In this document: in pieces, positions 22,238 to 32,871 of the stretch
Layout: every line of letters begins with the position of its first letter
Numbering within the stretch: the stretch's first letter is position 1
NCBI GenBank assembly: GCA_001312405.1
Contig: BBDR01000012.1
Location: 62,001-126,000, forward strand
Reading direction: 5' to 3'
Length of the DNA stretch: 64,000 nucleotides
From: Clostridium sp. NkU-1
Lineage (GTDB): Bacteria > Bacillota_A > Clostridia > Lachnospirales > Lachnospiraceae
Position numbers and translations under genes: made by a program
The notes under the pieces: generated by a model
Told to the model about the DNA's origin: nothing
Databases searched by the model: none
The model's input: only the letters and a program-made list of their open reading frames with translations

Positions 22238-23241
22238 CTAAGGCTTCCCAGCCAGAAACTCCCTGGCTCCCTGGGAATAGTGAACCTCACCATCCTCTGT
22301 AATGAACACGCCGTACACGCCGTCCGTGGAATCTAGAAGCTCCATTCCCTTTTTAAGTCCAAGGGAAAAACAGGTGGTGGAAAGGGCATCCCCGTCAGCA
22401 GACAGCTCTGATAAAATGGTTACTGACACCAGCCCGTTATCATATGGATACCCATCCCCTGGGTTTAGAATATGATGGTAGTTCACCCCATCCTTTTCAA
22501 AATGCCGCTCATACACCCCGGAGGATACCACTGACATATCATTGATATTCAGGGTTTCTATGGTTTCATTCCGGTCTGCATAAGGCTTTTGAAGGCCGAT
22601 TTTAAATGGCGTGCCGTCAGGCCTCTGCCCCACACAAAGAACATTTCCGCCCAGATTAATGATAGCGCTCTTTACTCCCTGTTCTAAGAGAAAATCCTTC
22701 ATCCGGTCCGCAATATACCCCTTGGCTATTGCCCCAAAATCAAGGGAAGTATCTGGGGATAAAAATGTAAGGGAATTTCCCTCAAGCTTTAAATTCCGGT
22801 AATCAACCTTTTTCCTGGCCTCCTGGATCTTCTCATCAGGCGGTACAACCGGATCAGGGGATGTGAAATCCCATAGGGAGGACAAAGGTTCCACAGTAAT
22901 ATCAAAAGCCCCATCCGAGATTTGGGAATAATAAAGGCCCTTGGAAAGAAGAGCCTCCACATCCGGGGATACTGTCACAGTCTTTTCACTGGCAGGCCTG
23001 TGATTTAACTTGTAAACCTCACTGCCCTCAATGGTTTTGCTGAAAATATTTTCATAGGATTGGCACAAATCCAGACAGTCAGATAAAATTTCAGGATCGT
23101 CCATATCATAAAGAGTCACAGTCACAAAGGTATTCAGCATAAAACCGGTCTTGCTTAGAGGCTCTACCCTTCTTTCACAGCCCATGAGCAAGAGCGAAGC
23201 CATACCTGTGAGCAAAACAACTGCTCTCCATTTTTTTTCAT
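22238..23241 (-). CDS. apbE: FAD:protein FMN transferase, ApbE-like lipoprotein (start disturbed)
   Basis: About 334 residues. Lipobox LLLMGC marks a lipoprotein. Family blocks: TFVTVTLYD, DFGAIAKGYIADR (FAD and metal site) and INLGGNVLCVGQRP; the C-terminal part keeps SADGDALSTTCFSLG. It attaches FMN to Thr residues of Rnf/Nqr-type or other flavoproteins outside the membrane. The likely start is ATG at 23241, which forms an ATGA overlap with the cbiK stop, but an A8 run (probably nine A in reality) puts it out of frame. The only in-frame ATG is far upstream inside cbiK. Confidence 0.88.
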
Positions 23242-24035
23242 TCCATAGCCTCCAGCTTCTTATATGCTTCTCTGGCATGATCCAGGAACATGCGGCGGAC
23301 TCCCTCCAGTTCTCCCATGCCCTTTAACCGGCAGACTACCTGATAGCCTTCCGACTCTAACTGGCTTTTCCAGGACTCTTCCCCTTCTCCTGCCATATCA
23401 TTGTGAGCATGGTCACCGGAAACGATCATAAGGGGCTGGAGCACCATCCGGCTGGAACCGGTCTTTTTCACCTCTTCTTTTACGGCTTCAAAGGCTGGCT
23501 CCGCCTCCACGGTTCCTATATGATACCTGCCGTATCCGTTTTGCTTTAAAACCTCCGCCAGGCGGGGATAACACTCATTGGCTTCATGCTCCGTGCCATG
23601 TCCCATGAATATGATCTCCGTTCCCTCCCGGTCATATTCCTTAGTATCCTCTGCCAGCACGCTGCAAAGCCTTTCATAATCCTCTTCTTCTGAAAGCAGC
23701 GGCTTTCCCCACAGGATCCGCTTAAACCGGTTCTCATATTGTTTCACTGCAGCCACCATGCAGTCATTTTCTTCCCCTCCCATAACCAAGGTAGGCTGTA
23801 CGATCACCCGCTGAAATCCTTCCAGCGCCAGCTTTTCCAAAGCCTCCTCCACACTGTCTATATAAATATTGTCCCGTTTTTTCAATATTCCAATAATGAT
23901 CCGGCTTGTAAATGCCCGTCGAAGCTCATATTCCGGAAATTCATCCTTTATGGCCTGCTCAATGGCTCTATGGTCTTTTTTTCTGCTTTCCTGATAGCTT
24001 GTTCCAAAGCTCACTACTAAAATTGCCTGCTTCAT
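23238..24035 (-). CDS. cbiK: Anaerobic cobalt chelatase, CbiK-like
   Basis: Intact, 265 residues. It begins AILVVSFGTSYQESR, typical of sirohydrochlorin cobaltochelatase CbiK. The metal-binding His lie in FMGHGTEHEAN and SGDHAHNDMAG. It inserts cobalt into sirohydrochlorin in anaerobic cobalamin synthesis; related proteins can chelate iron or nickel. No further cobalamin genes are nearby. It is translationally coupled to apbE. Confidence 0.9.
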   Translation of the reverse strand: MKQAILVVSFGTSYQESRKKDHRAIEQAIKDEFPEYELRRAFTSRIIIGILKKRDNIYIDSVEEALEKLALEGFQRVIVQPTLVMGGEENDCMVAAVKQYENRFKRILWGKPLLSEEEDYERLCSVLAEDTKEYDREGTEIIFMGHGTEHEANECYPRLAEVLKQNGYGRYHIGTVEAEPAFEAVKEEVKKTGSSRMVLQPLMIVSGDHAHNDMAGEGEESWKSQLESEGYQVVCRLKGMGELEGVRRMFLDHAREAYKKLEAME

Positions 24036-24166
24036 TCTGTTATCCCATACTTTCTATTATAGTTCGTCCATACCCTTCATAATTTGGCGGGGGTTTGACT
24101 GAATTTTAACCATTTTCCCGATTACCATATCATAGATGAACTTTGCTGTCAAACCTCTTTTCACGC

Positions 24167-24204
24167 ACAGCAGGCGCAAAACCATAAGGTTCTGCGCCTG
24201 CTGC
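24167..24204 (-). terminator. Terminator of the alcohol dehydrogenase gene
   Basis: A 16-bp stem (CAGCAGGCGCAAAACC / GGTTCTGCGCCTGCTG, one mismatch) with a short loop lies 30 bp past the dehydrogenase stop. The T tract is weak, but the stem is very stable. Confidence 0.7.
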
Positions 24205-24233
24205 ACACATTGCATTCATTTGCTGGAGATTAC

Positions 24234-25423
24234 TTAAAAATCTACCTCTTTATCATAGTAACAACAGGTTAACAGTTTCTCCATCTCAGCGGGCGTAATC
24301 GTCCTTGGATTGGAGCCGGTGCATGCATCACCTACTGCCAGCTCTGCTACTGTCTTTAGTTTATCATTGAACTCTGCTTCGTCAATGATTCCGCCTTCAT
24401 AGTCCTTAATACAAGCAGGAATATCCAGCTTTTCGTTCATGGAACGGATCTCTGCGATCAATGCATCAACCAGCTCCTCATCATTATTCCCCTTCAGATC
24501 AATAAAGCGGGCAATCTCTGCGTAACGCTTTGCACCCTCAGGATCCTTGGAATTAAACTTAATTACCTTTGGCAGATACATGGCGTTTGCACAGCCATGG
24601 ACAATATGTCCCCCTGAATAAGCGGCGCCTGTCTTATGTGCCATGGAATGAACAATTCCCAAAAGGGCATTGGAGAATGCCATACCGGCCAGACACTGGG
24701 CATTATGCATACGGCACGTGCTTCCTTGTTTCCATTATAAGAATCAATTAAGTCATTATGTATCATCTTGATAGCATGAAGGGCCAGAGGATCGGTGTAA
24801 TCACAATGAAGCGTGGATACGTAAGCTTCGATCGCATGAGTCATGGCATCCATACCTGTATGGGCGGTCAGCTTCTGAGGCATGGTCTCAGCCAAGTCCG
24901 GATCAACGATTGCAATATCCGGTGTGATGTTGAAATCTGCCAGCGGATATTTCACTCCCTTTTTATAGTCCGTAATTACGCTGAATGCCGTTACCTCGGT
25001 AGCCGTACCAGAGGTGGACGGAATGGCGCAGAATTTCGCCTTTGTTCTCAGAGTGGGGAAATTAAAGGGAATGCATAAGTCTTCAAATGTGGTATCAGGA
25101 TACTCATAGAATGCCCACATTGCTTTTGCCGCATCAATAGGAGATCCTCCGCCGATGGCTACAATCCAATCCGGTCCAAACTCCCGCATCATTTCAGCGC
25201 CCTTCATCACCGTATCCACACTGGGATCCGGCTCTACGCCTTCAAACAGCTTTACTTCCATTCCGGCTTCCTTTAAACAGGCTACCACCCTGTCAAGAAA
25301 TCCAAAACGTTTCATGGAACCGCCGCCTACGACCACGATTGCCTTTTTTCCTTTTATATTCTTAAGCTCTTCCAGGGCGCCCTTTCCGTGATATAAGTCT
25401 CTCGGTAATGTAAATCTAGCCAT
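24234..25423 (-). CDS. Iron-containing alcohol dehydrogenase (frameshifted)
   Basis: Group III metal-dependent alcohol dehydrogenase, about 390 residues. The NAD(P) site shows GGGSPIDAAKAM. Fe ligands fall in HTGMDAMTHAIEAY (Asp/His) and in the His-rich HSMAHKTG and GGHIVHGCANAM blocks. The frame shifts at about 24712 and resumes at MHNAQCLAGMAF. It is similar to clostridial ethanol/butanol dehydrogenases that reoxidise NAD(P)H during fermentation. A LysR regulator and the redox sensor Rex are encoded just upstream. Confidence 0.9.
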
Positions 25424-25506
25424 CGCATAATCCTCCTTGTAAAATTCCAGTTCTTTGTTATAACTATATTGTAGCTTAACAAGCTGGAAAATACAAAGGT
25501 AAAAAG

Positions 25507-26469
25507 CTATATATCAGTATATAAATACTGATATATATTTAACATTCTTATTTCAAAAAAAATATTCTTCACTGTTTCCAGTTCGTTTAAAAATCCTTTA
25601 TCCCAGGCCGAAAAAGAATACCCCTTCCTGTAAATCAACACATCCCGGAAGGTGCCTGCCTTTTTCCTGCACTGCCGTTCTACCAGGTCATATCTTTTAA
25701 GAAGCTCTTCCGGCATGGGAGAAACCCACATATATGTATGAGGATCTTCCAGCAAAAGATTGAACTGGCTTCCCCTCTCAAACACATAAACACGTTTTGG
25801 GGACTCCAAAGGCCTCCCCTTCTTTTCAAAATTCTCCCGGCGGCCTAACGCTCCGTCACCATGGACAATTTCTATATACGGCATCAAATCCTCTCCCGTG
25901 ATTTCCTCTTTTCCTGCCAATGGATGATCCGCAGACATGAGAAGCCTTAGGGAGTATTCCAAAACCGGTTCCATGAGAAGGCCTTTTGCCGCTGCCGTCT
26001 GGGCATAATGCCCTTCCAAAGAAGACTGATACCGGATGATTCCCAGATTATATTCTCTGGTTTCCACATCCTTTAAGGTATCTGCGGAATTCGTCTCCCT
26101 CAGCCAGACATTCATTCCCTCTTCCCGGCAAAGGCTTTGGATAAATCTGGAAAAGGCAAGGCTTAAATAGCTTGCCCTTGGCATGGAAAGGGAAAATTCC
26201 ACCCCGCTTACCTCATCCGGCTTATATAAATGTTCCATCATCTCGATCTGGTCCAGGACATTTCTGGCATGCTCCAGAAAGATCCTTCCCCTTGCCGTAG
26301 GAACCACGCCTTTGGAAGTCCGTCTGAAAATCGGCGCTCCAAGCTTTCTTCCAGGGTTTTGATCGCCTTGCTCAAATTAGGCTGGTCCATGTAAAGATTG
26401 GCGGCTGCCTGGGTGATGGAGCCTGTTTTTTTCCACCTCAACGGCATATTGTAACAATACGGTATTCAA
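25507..26469 (-). CDS. LysR-family transcriptional regulator, TTG start (two frameshifts)
   Basis: About 320 residues. I place the start at TTG 26469, because AGGAGG lies just before it and the frame then reads NTVLLQYAVEVEKTGSITQA. The N-terminal winged helix contains ITQAAANLYMDQPNLSKAIK; the C-terminal LysR substrate domain begins near FSLSMPRASYLSLAF. Breaks are in the A6 run at about 26431 and near 26325. The next genes are the iron alcohol dehydrogenase (downstream) and rex (upstream, 17 bp), so it may control the dehydrogenase. Confidence 0.82.
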
Positions 26470-26486
26470 TTATCTTCCTCCTTTGT

Positions 26487-27148
26487 CTACTGACTGCCTT
26501 CCTTGTCCGCCTCATATAGATATTTGGACAAAGCTGCCAGCGACACAGCCATGTTCTCATTCTGTACCAGCACATGGTCGGGCACGGTCAAGTGGGTGGG
26601 AGCGAAATTCCATATGGCCTTTACACCTCCGTCTACCAGGCGGTTGCATACCTCCTGGGCACATTCCGCAGGAACCGTGATGATGCCGATGTGTATGTTC
26701 ATTCTCTGGCAGAGGTTTTCCAGCTTTTCCATGGGAAGAACCGGCTTTCCTCCTGTTTTTGTATTCACCCTTCTTCCATCAGAATCAAATGCCAGGACAA
26801 TCTCCACTCCATACTGCTCAAACCCTTTATAAGACAGAAGGCTTTGCCCAGGGATCCGACTCCTACCAGAGCCGCCTGATTCGTATTATGAAACCCTAAA
26901 AATTCCTCCATGTCTCTGATTAAATCCTTCACCATATACCCCAATTTGGGCTTTCCGGCTGTTTTTGCCACCATTGCCAGATCCTTGCGCACCTGAACCT
27001 CATTAAGCTGAAGATCCAGGGCAATGACCGGCGCCGATATTGTCTCTGTTCCTTCCCGGTATTTCCGTTCCAGATAATGATGATACATGGGAAGGCGCTC
27101 CAAAGTCTTCCTGGATATTCCTCCCACCATGTTTTTTTTCTCTTCCAT
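26487..27148 (-). CDS. rex: Redox-sensing transcriptional repressor Rex (frameshifted)
   Basis: About 215 residues. N-terminal winged helix: RLPMYHHYLERK and LNEVQVRKDLAMV. C-terminal Rossmann domain: the NAD(H) loop is ALVGVGSLGKA, followed after a one-base break at about 26840 by VLAFDSDGRRV. The end reads IWNFAPTHLTVP, conserved in Rex. It senses the NADH/NAD ratio and represses fermentation genes. I chose the start MEEKKNMVGG at 27148; the longer frame adds 18 residues without a good RBS. Confidence 0.92.
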
Positions 27149-27225
27149 AAGCGTGTACCCCCACCTTTTTTTAACAAAAGGATTCTTCATTTCTCTTAAC
27201 ATTCAAAGCTTTTACATTCCAGTTC

Positions 27226-28275
27226 TTAAGACTTCCCGGCATCATGAAGGTCCGTAAGAAGCATGGCATCACCAAAACTAAAGAAACGGTACTCCTCTTT
27301 AATGGCTTCCTCATAGGCATGAAGCACATGATCCCGCCCTGCAAGAGCGGATACCAGCATCACCAGCGTAGATTCCGGCAAGTGAAAATTCGTGATCAGG
27401 CAATCCAGGAGCTTAAAACGGTATCCGGGATAAATAAAGATTTCCGTCCACCCGCTTCCTGCCTTTAAAATCCCCTCTTCTGTGGAAGCAGATTCCACTG
27501 TACGGCAGCTGGTCGTTCCCACACAGACGATGCGGCCGCCATTTTTCTTCGCGTTATTGACCTTTTTCGCTTCTTCCTCTTCTATAATATAGAACTCAGA
27601 GTGCATATGATGGGCTTCGATCTCATCCACCTTTACCGGACGAAAGGTTCCAAGCCCTACGTGGAGAGTCACATGAGCGATGTCTACTCCCATATCTTCA
27701 ATTTCCTTTAGCAGCTCTTTTGTAAAATGCAGACCCGCTGTAGGTGCAGCCGCTGATCCCTCATGCTTTGCATAAACCGTCTGATAACGGTTCTTGTCCT
27801 TTAGCTGGTGGGTAATGTAAGGAGGCAGAGGCATCTGTCCCAAACGGTCCAGTATCTCTTCAAAAATCCCTTCATAGGAGAACTGGATAAGACGGTTTCC
27901 TTCTTCCACCACATCGATTACGGTTCCCTTTAACAGGCCCTCCCCAAAGGAGATCACCGTTCCTATTTTTGCCTTTTTCCCAGGCTTTACAAGGGTTTCC
28001 CAAATGTCGTTTTCTCTTCTCTTTAATAAGAGAATTTCTATCTTCGCTTCGGTCCCCTCTTTCACTCCAAACAATCTTGCTGGAATGACCTTGGTATCAT
28101 TGATGACCAGACAATCCCCTTTCCGTAAGTAGGAAAGGATGTCCCTAAAATGTCTGTGCTGAATCTCTCCTGTGTGTTTATCTAATACCAGAAGCCTGGA
28201 AGCAGAACGGTCCTCAAGGGGATCCTGTGCAATCAGCTCCTGGGGCAGATCAAAATAAAAGTCCCTAACATTCAT
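27226..28275 (-). CDS. queA: S-adenosylmethionine:tRNA ribosyltransferase-isomerase
   Basis: Intact, about 349 residues from ATG 28275 with GGAG upstream. It makes epoxyqueuosine from preQ1-modified tRNA. Typical blocks: [19 protein letters not shown] at the start, [28 protein letters not shown] and [16 protein letters not shown]. The frame is open about 40 codons upstream but overlaps the 3' end of the preceding gene, so the internal ATG is preferred. Confidence 0.95.
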   Translation of the reverse strand: MNVRDFYFDLPQELIAQDPLEDRSASRLLVLDKHTGEIQHRHFRDILSYLRKGDCLVINDTKVIPARLFGVKEGTEAKIEILLLKRRENDIWETLVKPGKKAKIGTVISFGEGLLKGTVIDVVEEGNRLIQFSYEGIFEEILDRLGQMPLPPYITHQLKDKNRYQTVYAKHEGSAAAPTAGLHFTKELLKEIEDMGVDIAHVTLHVGLGTFRPVKVDEIEAHHMHSEFYIIEEEEAKKVNNAKKNGGRIVCVGTTSCRTVESASTEEGILKAGSGWTEIFIYPGYRFKLLDCLITNFHLPESTLVMLVSALAGRDHVLHAYEEAIKEEYRFFSFGDAMLLTDLHDAGKS

Positions 28276-28339
28276 AAATCTGTATTCTCCTTTGCCAAAA
28301 ATGCTCCTCTGCAGGGTGCCACGCAGAGAAGCATCTGTT

Positions 28340-29099
28340 TTACGTATTGTTTGTTTGGCTGCCTGAATCGGTTGTTTCTTCCGTCTCTTCCTTCTCATCC
28401 ATCAGAATGTGATAGACAGCCAGAAGATTTTCGTCAGACTTTAAGGCCTTCTCAAGACTGTCGTTTACCTCTTTTGCCTGCTTTTGCACGGCATCAGACT
28501 TGTTTGCCCCTTCCATGAACTCAGACTGCTCTGCGCTGGTATCTGAAACCAGATAATAGCTTCCATCTGCTGCTGTTTTTACATAGCATACAACCATGCT
28601 GGGAGCTAAGGTTTCCGCCTGACGGAATTTGATATCAAATCTGGCATATACCACGTATTCGTCCTCTTCCAATCCGGTCGCCGTATAGCATACCAGGTTC
28701 TCAAAACTCTGGTAGAATTTCACTTCTTCTTCCATTCTGGTTCCCTGTTCTCTCAGTTCCTCTTCCGAATAGGTATTACCATATACCTTTGAAAGAGCCT
28801 CTATATCGCAGGTTTTCCTGGCTTTAAAATAAGCTTCCATCAGATCATGAATCGCCGGTATGGCCTCTTCCTGCAGCGTGATCTCTTTCTTTGCTGATGA
28901 TGCCGTACTTTCATCCTCACCAGCAGATGAATCCACCGTAGATACATGAGCCGGATTATTACCTGTCTGCTGGGGCTTATCCAAAACAACAACGGCAAAA
29001 ATCAGTATAATCGCTGCCAAGGGAAAAAAACAGAAACTTTAGCAGCCGTCTGCCATCTTCCTTGGAACACTTTTTCCATTTTTCAAATAAGTCCTTCAT
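28340..29099 (-). CDS. Membrane-anchored protein of unknown function (frameshifted)
   Basis: About 252 residues once one T is removed from the T7 run near 29030. ATG 29099 follows GGAGG. A short positively charged N-terminus ([18 protein letters not shown]) leads into one helix ([17 protein letters not shown]), a Ser/Glu-rich linker, then an extracellular domain resembling the NTF2-like fold by its pattern. The C-terminus is Glu/Thr-rich. I do not recognise the family. It is 65 bp upstream of queA on the same strand. Confidence 0.65.
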
Positions 29100-29212
29100 A
29101 TGGGCTTGACCTCCTGGAGAATCAATCTCCTTTTTATTCTAACAAAAAAAACAGACAAAAATCAACAAATACTATTGCGCTTTAAAAGAATCTATAGTAG
29201 AATATAAAAGAT

Positions 29213-29284
29213 GCATCTGTAGCTCAGTGGATAGAGCAGTGGCCTCCGGAGCCGCGTGCGTAGGTTCGATTCCTATCAGATGCA
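29213..29284 (+). tRNA. tRNA-Arg (anticodon CCG)
   Basis: A full cloverleaf can be drawn: acceptor GCATCTG/CAGATGC, D stem GCTC/GAGC, anticodon stem GTGGC/GCCGC around the loop CTCCGGA, and T arm TAGGTTCGATTCCTA. The anticodon is CCG. T-rich sequence follows. A broken integrase gene points at its 3' end, the usual arrangement for elements integrated at tRNA genes. Confidence 0.95.
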
Positions 29285-29447
29285 TTTTTTTATTTGTCAA
29301 TTTTTATTCCTCTAAAGGCCTTATTTTATAAGGACTTTCTCGTATTTATCAGCTTTTCGCGAATCTTCCCATTTCCCGGATTTTACTGGTTTCTACTGGT
29401 TTTTGCTGAAAGATAATGGGTCAGATTATGGGTCAAAAAAATCACCA

Positions 29448-30215
29448 TTAAATCTTGGAGATACCGGACATTACATCTGTCATTTGATCATTCAAAACGT
29501 GGATATATGTGCTGTATGTAGTATTAATATCAGCGTGTCCTAAGAGTTTGCTGACAACGCTTATCTCTGTTCCTGCTTTTAACAGTATGGAAGCAAACGT
29601 ATGTCTGAGCACATGAATTGTATAATCCTCCGCTCCTACCACACCAAGAACGCTCTTAAAAGTCCGCAAAATATTCCTCTTAGATATATAGCAACTGTTT
29701 TCATCCAAAATTCGGCATAATCTCGGAAAGATGTGGATTCCACTTTTACAGTATATTTTGTCCTGTCCTCATTATATTCCTTAATTTTACGCTTTAGCTC
29801 TTTTTCATTTTGTCCCTACCAAAGCCAAAAATTCCCTGTAAATCAGCTTTGTTGTAGCTAGTGTCAAGATTTTTTTCGCAAAATGTATTTCAGCCGTTAG
29901 GTAGCCAGTGGTCAGCCGGCTATGATATCAGACTGATTCTGGAGATCCAATTCTTTCAGATGCTCCATATTCATGTAGCGCTTTGTTCCCCATTGGGTTC
30001 CAGCTACGTGTCGCAGCTTTTATATTTCTTCTGCCATTCTTTGCAGATTCGTCCTGCACCCAAGTGCCATAACGACCATCACATAATTTTACAATATTAA
30101 ATCTGTGGGTTTCTTTGACTTTTTGTATTAACCCAATATTAGCCTTTTCTGAAATTTCATTTAAATCAAGCATGCCACTTTCAACGGCATACTTTAAGAT
30201 TTCTTCTTGAGTCAA
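29448..30215 (-). pseudogene. Tyrosine recombinase (integrase), decayed with internal loss
   Basis: The 5' part (29928-30215) reads MTQEEILKYAVESGMLDL and then a charged region like the N-terminal arm of Lachnospiraceae integrases. The 3' part (29448-29708) holds the catalytic core end: HVLRHTF (His-x-x-Arg), LLGHAD (His) and the TTYSTYIHV Tyr region. The middle is scrambled and several hundred bases short: the whole is 768 bp where about 1200 are expected. This is more damage than a homopolymer error explains, so I call it a pseudogene. It points at the tRNA-Arg 160 bp away. Confidence 0.75.
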
Positions 30216-30649
30216 TCAAACCACTCCTTCAACATTGTATAAATATATTTAATAATAGCCTGAACTAACAATTGTTTGTAAGATTATAGCATAAATGGAA
30301 GCATGACGGTATTTCCACATTTTGGATATTCAAAAGTATATTTCGCGTAGCAAAATGTTTCATTTCCTTATAATATAAGACCCCTATTTCGCTTTCGTAC
30401 AAATCTGAAATATCATAGGCAGTAAAACTTTTAATACCCTTTTCTTCCTATATGAATCTACCAAGGTGACCGTGACAACTGGGTATGGTGAACCTGATGT
30501 AATAACATAAAGTGAAAATCATAATACAGATAAATTGTAAGACTTTGTCGTTTCTCGTACAATAATGCGATATTATTTTTCTGTTAATTTAAGTAAATAT
30601 GATATAATAGCATTAGTATTAGCAACAATTTAAAAAAAGGAGGAGAACA
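30216..30649. other. AT-rich intergenic stretch without a recognisable gene
   Basis: No open frame with a good start and RBS was seen. The last 60 bases contain a plausible promoter (TATGATATAATAG, a TATAAT-like -10) for the secreted-protein gene, and the strong RBS AAAGGAGGAGA at its end. Confidence 0.5.
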
Positions 30650-31256
30650 ATGCACAAAAAAATACATAAAATTAGCACGATTTTTTTATCTGTAATATTA
30701 TCTTTATCACTTATGAATGTAGTTTTCGCCAAAGAAGTATCATACTATGGAGAACGTTCAATCACTGCTGAGCCAGAAGGAATAGTATTAGAAGTAGATT
30801 CCCAAGATGAGTTTGAAGCGCTAGTACAGGAGATTGAGGAAGGTAATGCACGTGCCAATAAAATGTGGGAGGCAGCTAAATCTAGAGCTGTGTCTCCAAA
30901 TAATGAATCATTTTTAGAAAATCCTTTAATTGCACCAAGGTCTTATGGATCTACAAACTATACATACAGGTTCGATAGTAACCATAAGATTGGGTTAATC
31001 CTTCGTTATGATACATCTTCTAGTGGAGGAGTAAAACATTTTACAGATGTGCATGATTTTTTTAGTTAAGCCACATAATGACTCTACTGGTGTTGATGAT
31101 GTATATTGGGAGTATAGTTATTTAGACAGCAAACGTACTGTTGCTGTAAATACCTCCTTCATTGTATCGATTCTAAAAGATGATGGCTTATATCATAATT
31201 ACGATGTTACAAAGTATATAGAATATTATGCTTCTGGTGGTGCTAATGGATATTAA
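30650..31256 (+). CDS. Secreted protein of unknown function (frameshifted)
   Basis: Strong RBS (AAAGGAGGAG) precedes ATG 30650. The N-terminus MHKKIHKISTIFLSVILS ending at VFAKE is a clear Sec signal peptide with cleavage after the Ala. The frame breaks in the T7 run at about 31060, after which it continues VKPHNDSTGVDDVYW and ends YYASGGANGY, giving about 202 residues. The mature part is acidic at first and then aromatic-rich. I do not recognise the family. A small two-helix membrane protein gene overlaps its stop, and both lie in the AT-rich tRNA-linked island. Confidence 0.7.
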
Positions 31257-31429
31257 AAAAATACTTACTGCCTATACTTATATCATTATTTTCAGTACCT
31301 CTTAGTTATATAGCAACAAGACTTATGATGTCGGCACCATTTTTAGTTAACTACAATACTACAGTGTGTCTGTTTACTTTATCATTTAATGTAACTTCCC
31401 TAATTTTAATAATTACTCAGAAAAAATAA
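31246..31429 (+). CDS. Small two-helix membrane protein (frameshifted)
   Basis: ATG 31246 overlaps the 3' end of the secreted-protein gene (ATGGATATTAA), which suggests coupling. Removing one A from the A7 run at about 31255 gives about 60 residues: MDIKKYLLPILISLFS, a short polar turn with VNYNTT, then a second helix, ending ITQKK. Size and layout resemble small immunity or toxin-like membrane proteins, but there is no direct match. A strong terminator follows 15 bp after the stop. Confidence 0.55.
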
Positions 31430-31443
31430 TTGCTAATACTATT

Positions 31444-31471
31444 GAGCATCGGACTATCCGGTGCTCTTTTA
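31444..31471 (+). terminator. Rho-independent terminator
   Basis: GAGCATCGGA / TCCGGTGCTC forms a 10-bp stem (one G-T type pair) with a 3-nt loop, followed by TTTTATT. It ends the secreted protein/small membrane protein transcript. Confidence 0.9.
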
Positions 31472-31552
31472 TTCTATTATTGGGGACTGAAATTATTTGA
31501 TTGAAGTTTCTGATATTAGTTTCTTGGGTGTATCAGTACCTTACCATTTAAG

Positions 31553-31798
31553 CTACAGATAACAAAATCGCACTCCATTCAACACATTTAAGCGTCCATA
31601 AATCCATTTTAATTTCGTACCAAAACAAGTCTGCTCTAATACCATTACAAGCCCATTACGGGTCAAATAATAACGTGCATATTCATTATGGCAGCAGGTA
31701 ATTCGTTTGGAAGTATTTAATTCTTTTGCGATTTCGTCAAGTGTCATATTCAAGGCGCCGTCTTGGCATCTTGTGCCACCATGTTTATACCCCCTCAA
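31553..31798 (-). pseudogene. Fragment with a possible helix-turn-helix
   Basis: The frame contains MTLDEIAKELNTSKR, which looks like the first part of a helix-turn-helix, then an unrelated-looking tail. No clear RBS precedes it. It may be the remnant of a phage or element regulator within the island. Confidence that it is translated is low. Confidence 0.25.
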
Positions 31799-31875
31799 AT
31801 TTATTAAAAATTTTGCCGTTTTAAGTGTTTATCTCTTTATTTTTAACACATACTACTCTTAATTGGAGGTATCCC

Positions 31876-32871
31876 ATGTTTCCAGATAAGATTTATTACG
31901 AACCAGAATCCCTTGAATATGAGTTGGGTAAGTGTCTAAAGGAAAAATACAGCACGATTCCATGGATTCCTATTAAGAGCCACAATAAAATAGACGAGCT
32001 GCGAACCCGCCCAAACAGTGATTTTCCGGCCATGAAGCACCATCTCATCATAGGAGTCCGCAAAACCCACAACTACGTTCCCAATCATAAAGTATCGGAT
32101 TTTCTTGTACCTTATACCTCGTCCGGCTGCACCGCCATGTGCCACTACTGCTATCTGGTATGCAACTACAACAAATGCGCTTATTTGCGTTTGTTTGTAA
32201 ACCGGGAGCAGATGCTGAAAAAAATCATGGACCACGGGGCCCGCTCTGAAAAAAATTATACCTATGAGATAGGAAGCAACAGTGATCTTGTTCTTGAAAA
32301 TACTATAACCGGAAATCTGGCCTGGACAATTGAAAATTTCAGTAAGAGCAACTATGGATTTCTCACCTTCCCAACGAAATTCAATAAGGTGGACCCCCTT
32401 CTTGGCATCAGCCACGGCGGACGTGTCATCATGCGGATGAGTGTCAACCCCCAGCCCATCATCACCCGGTTTGAACCGGGTACCTCCGGCTTAGATGCCA
32501 GAATTACCGCCTTAAACAGTATGTGTGACGCCGGATACCGGGTAGGACTTTTGATTGCTCCCATCATTATGACCGAAGACTGGAAAGATCTGTATTCTCA
32601 ACTGATTGATACGCTCTCAGACCGGCTTTCCAAAAAGGTAAGGGAACAGGCACCCATTGAAATCATTTTCATGACCTACAGCTATGTTCAAAACGCAATC
32701 AACACAGAGGCATTTCCTCAGGCAGAACGCCTTTATGACAAAGAACTCATGACCGGGCGGGGAAGGGGAAAATACTGCTACCGTGATGATTTAAGAAGCG
32801 GCGGGGAACAGTTTTTAAGACAGCAAATCGAAGAAAAGCTAAGAGGGATGACGATTTTATATGTAGTTTAA
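31876..32871 (+). CDS. splB: Spore photoproduct lyase
   Basis: Intact, about 331 residues from ATG 31876 with TTGGAGG upstream. This radical-SAM enzyme reverses the thymine dimer-like spore photoproduct during germination. The cluster motif C-x3-C-x2-C is seen as GCTAMCHYCYL. Other family blocks: PNHKVSDFLVPYTSSGC and RMSVNPQPIITRFEPGT. The C-terminal block GRGRGKYCYRDDLRS is also typical. It marks the host as spore-forming. It lies inside an AT-rich region but its own composition is like the core genome. Confidence 0.95.
   Translation: MFPDKIYYEPESLEYELGKCLKEKYSTIPWIPIKSHNKIDELRTRPNSDFPAMKHHLIIGVRKTHNYVPNHKVSDFLVPYTSSGCTAMCHYCYLVCNYNKCAYLRLFVNREQMLKKIMDHGARSEKNYTYEIGSNSDLVLENTITGNLAWTIENFSKSNYGFLTFPTKFNKVDPLLGISHGGRVIMRMSVNPQPIITRFEPGTSGLDARITALNSMCDAGYRVGLLIAPIIMTEDWKDLYSQLIDTLSDRLSKKVREQAPIEIIFMTYSYVQNAINTEAFPQAERLYDKELMTGRGRGKYCYRDDLRSGGEQFLRQQIEEKLRGMTILYVV

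Noticed and set aside
25465..25485. Possible Rex operator upstream of the alcohol dehydrogenase (TTGTAGCTTAACAA)
   Set aside because: Only one half-site (TTAACAA) matches; the other half and the spacing do not fit the TTGTTAA-N4-TTAACAA consensus.
27165..27205. TTAACA-type half-sites upstream of rex as an autoregulatory operator
   Set aside because: Two loose half-sites in the wrong arrangement in AT-rich DNA; not enough for a claim.
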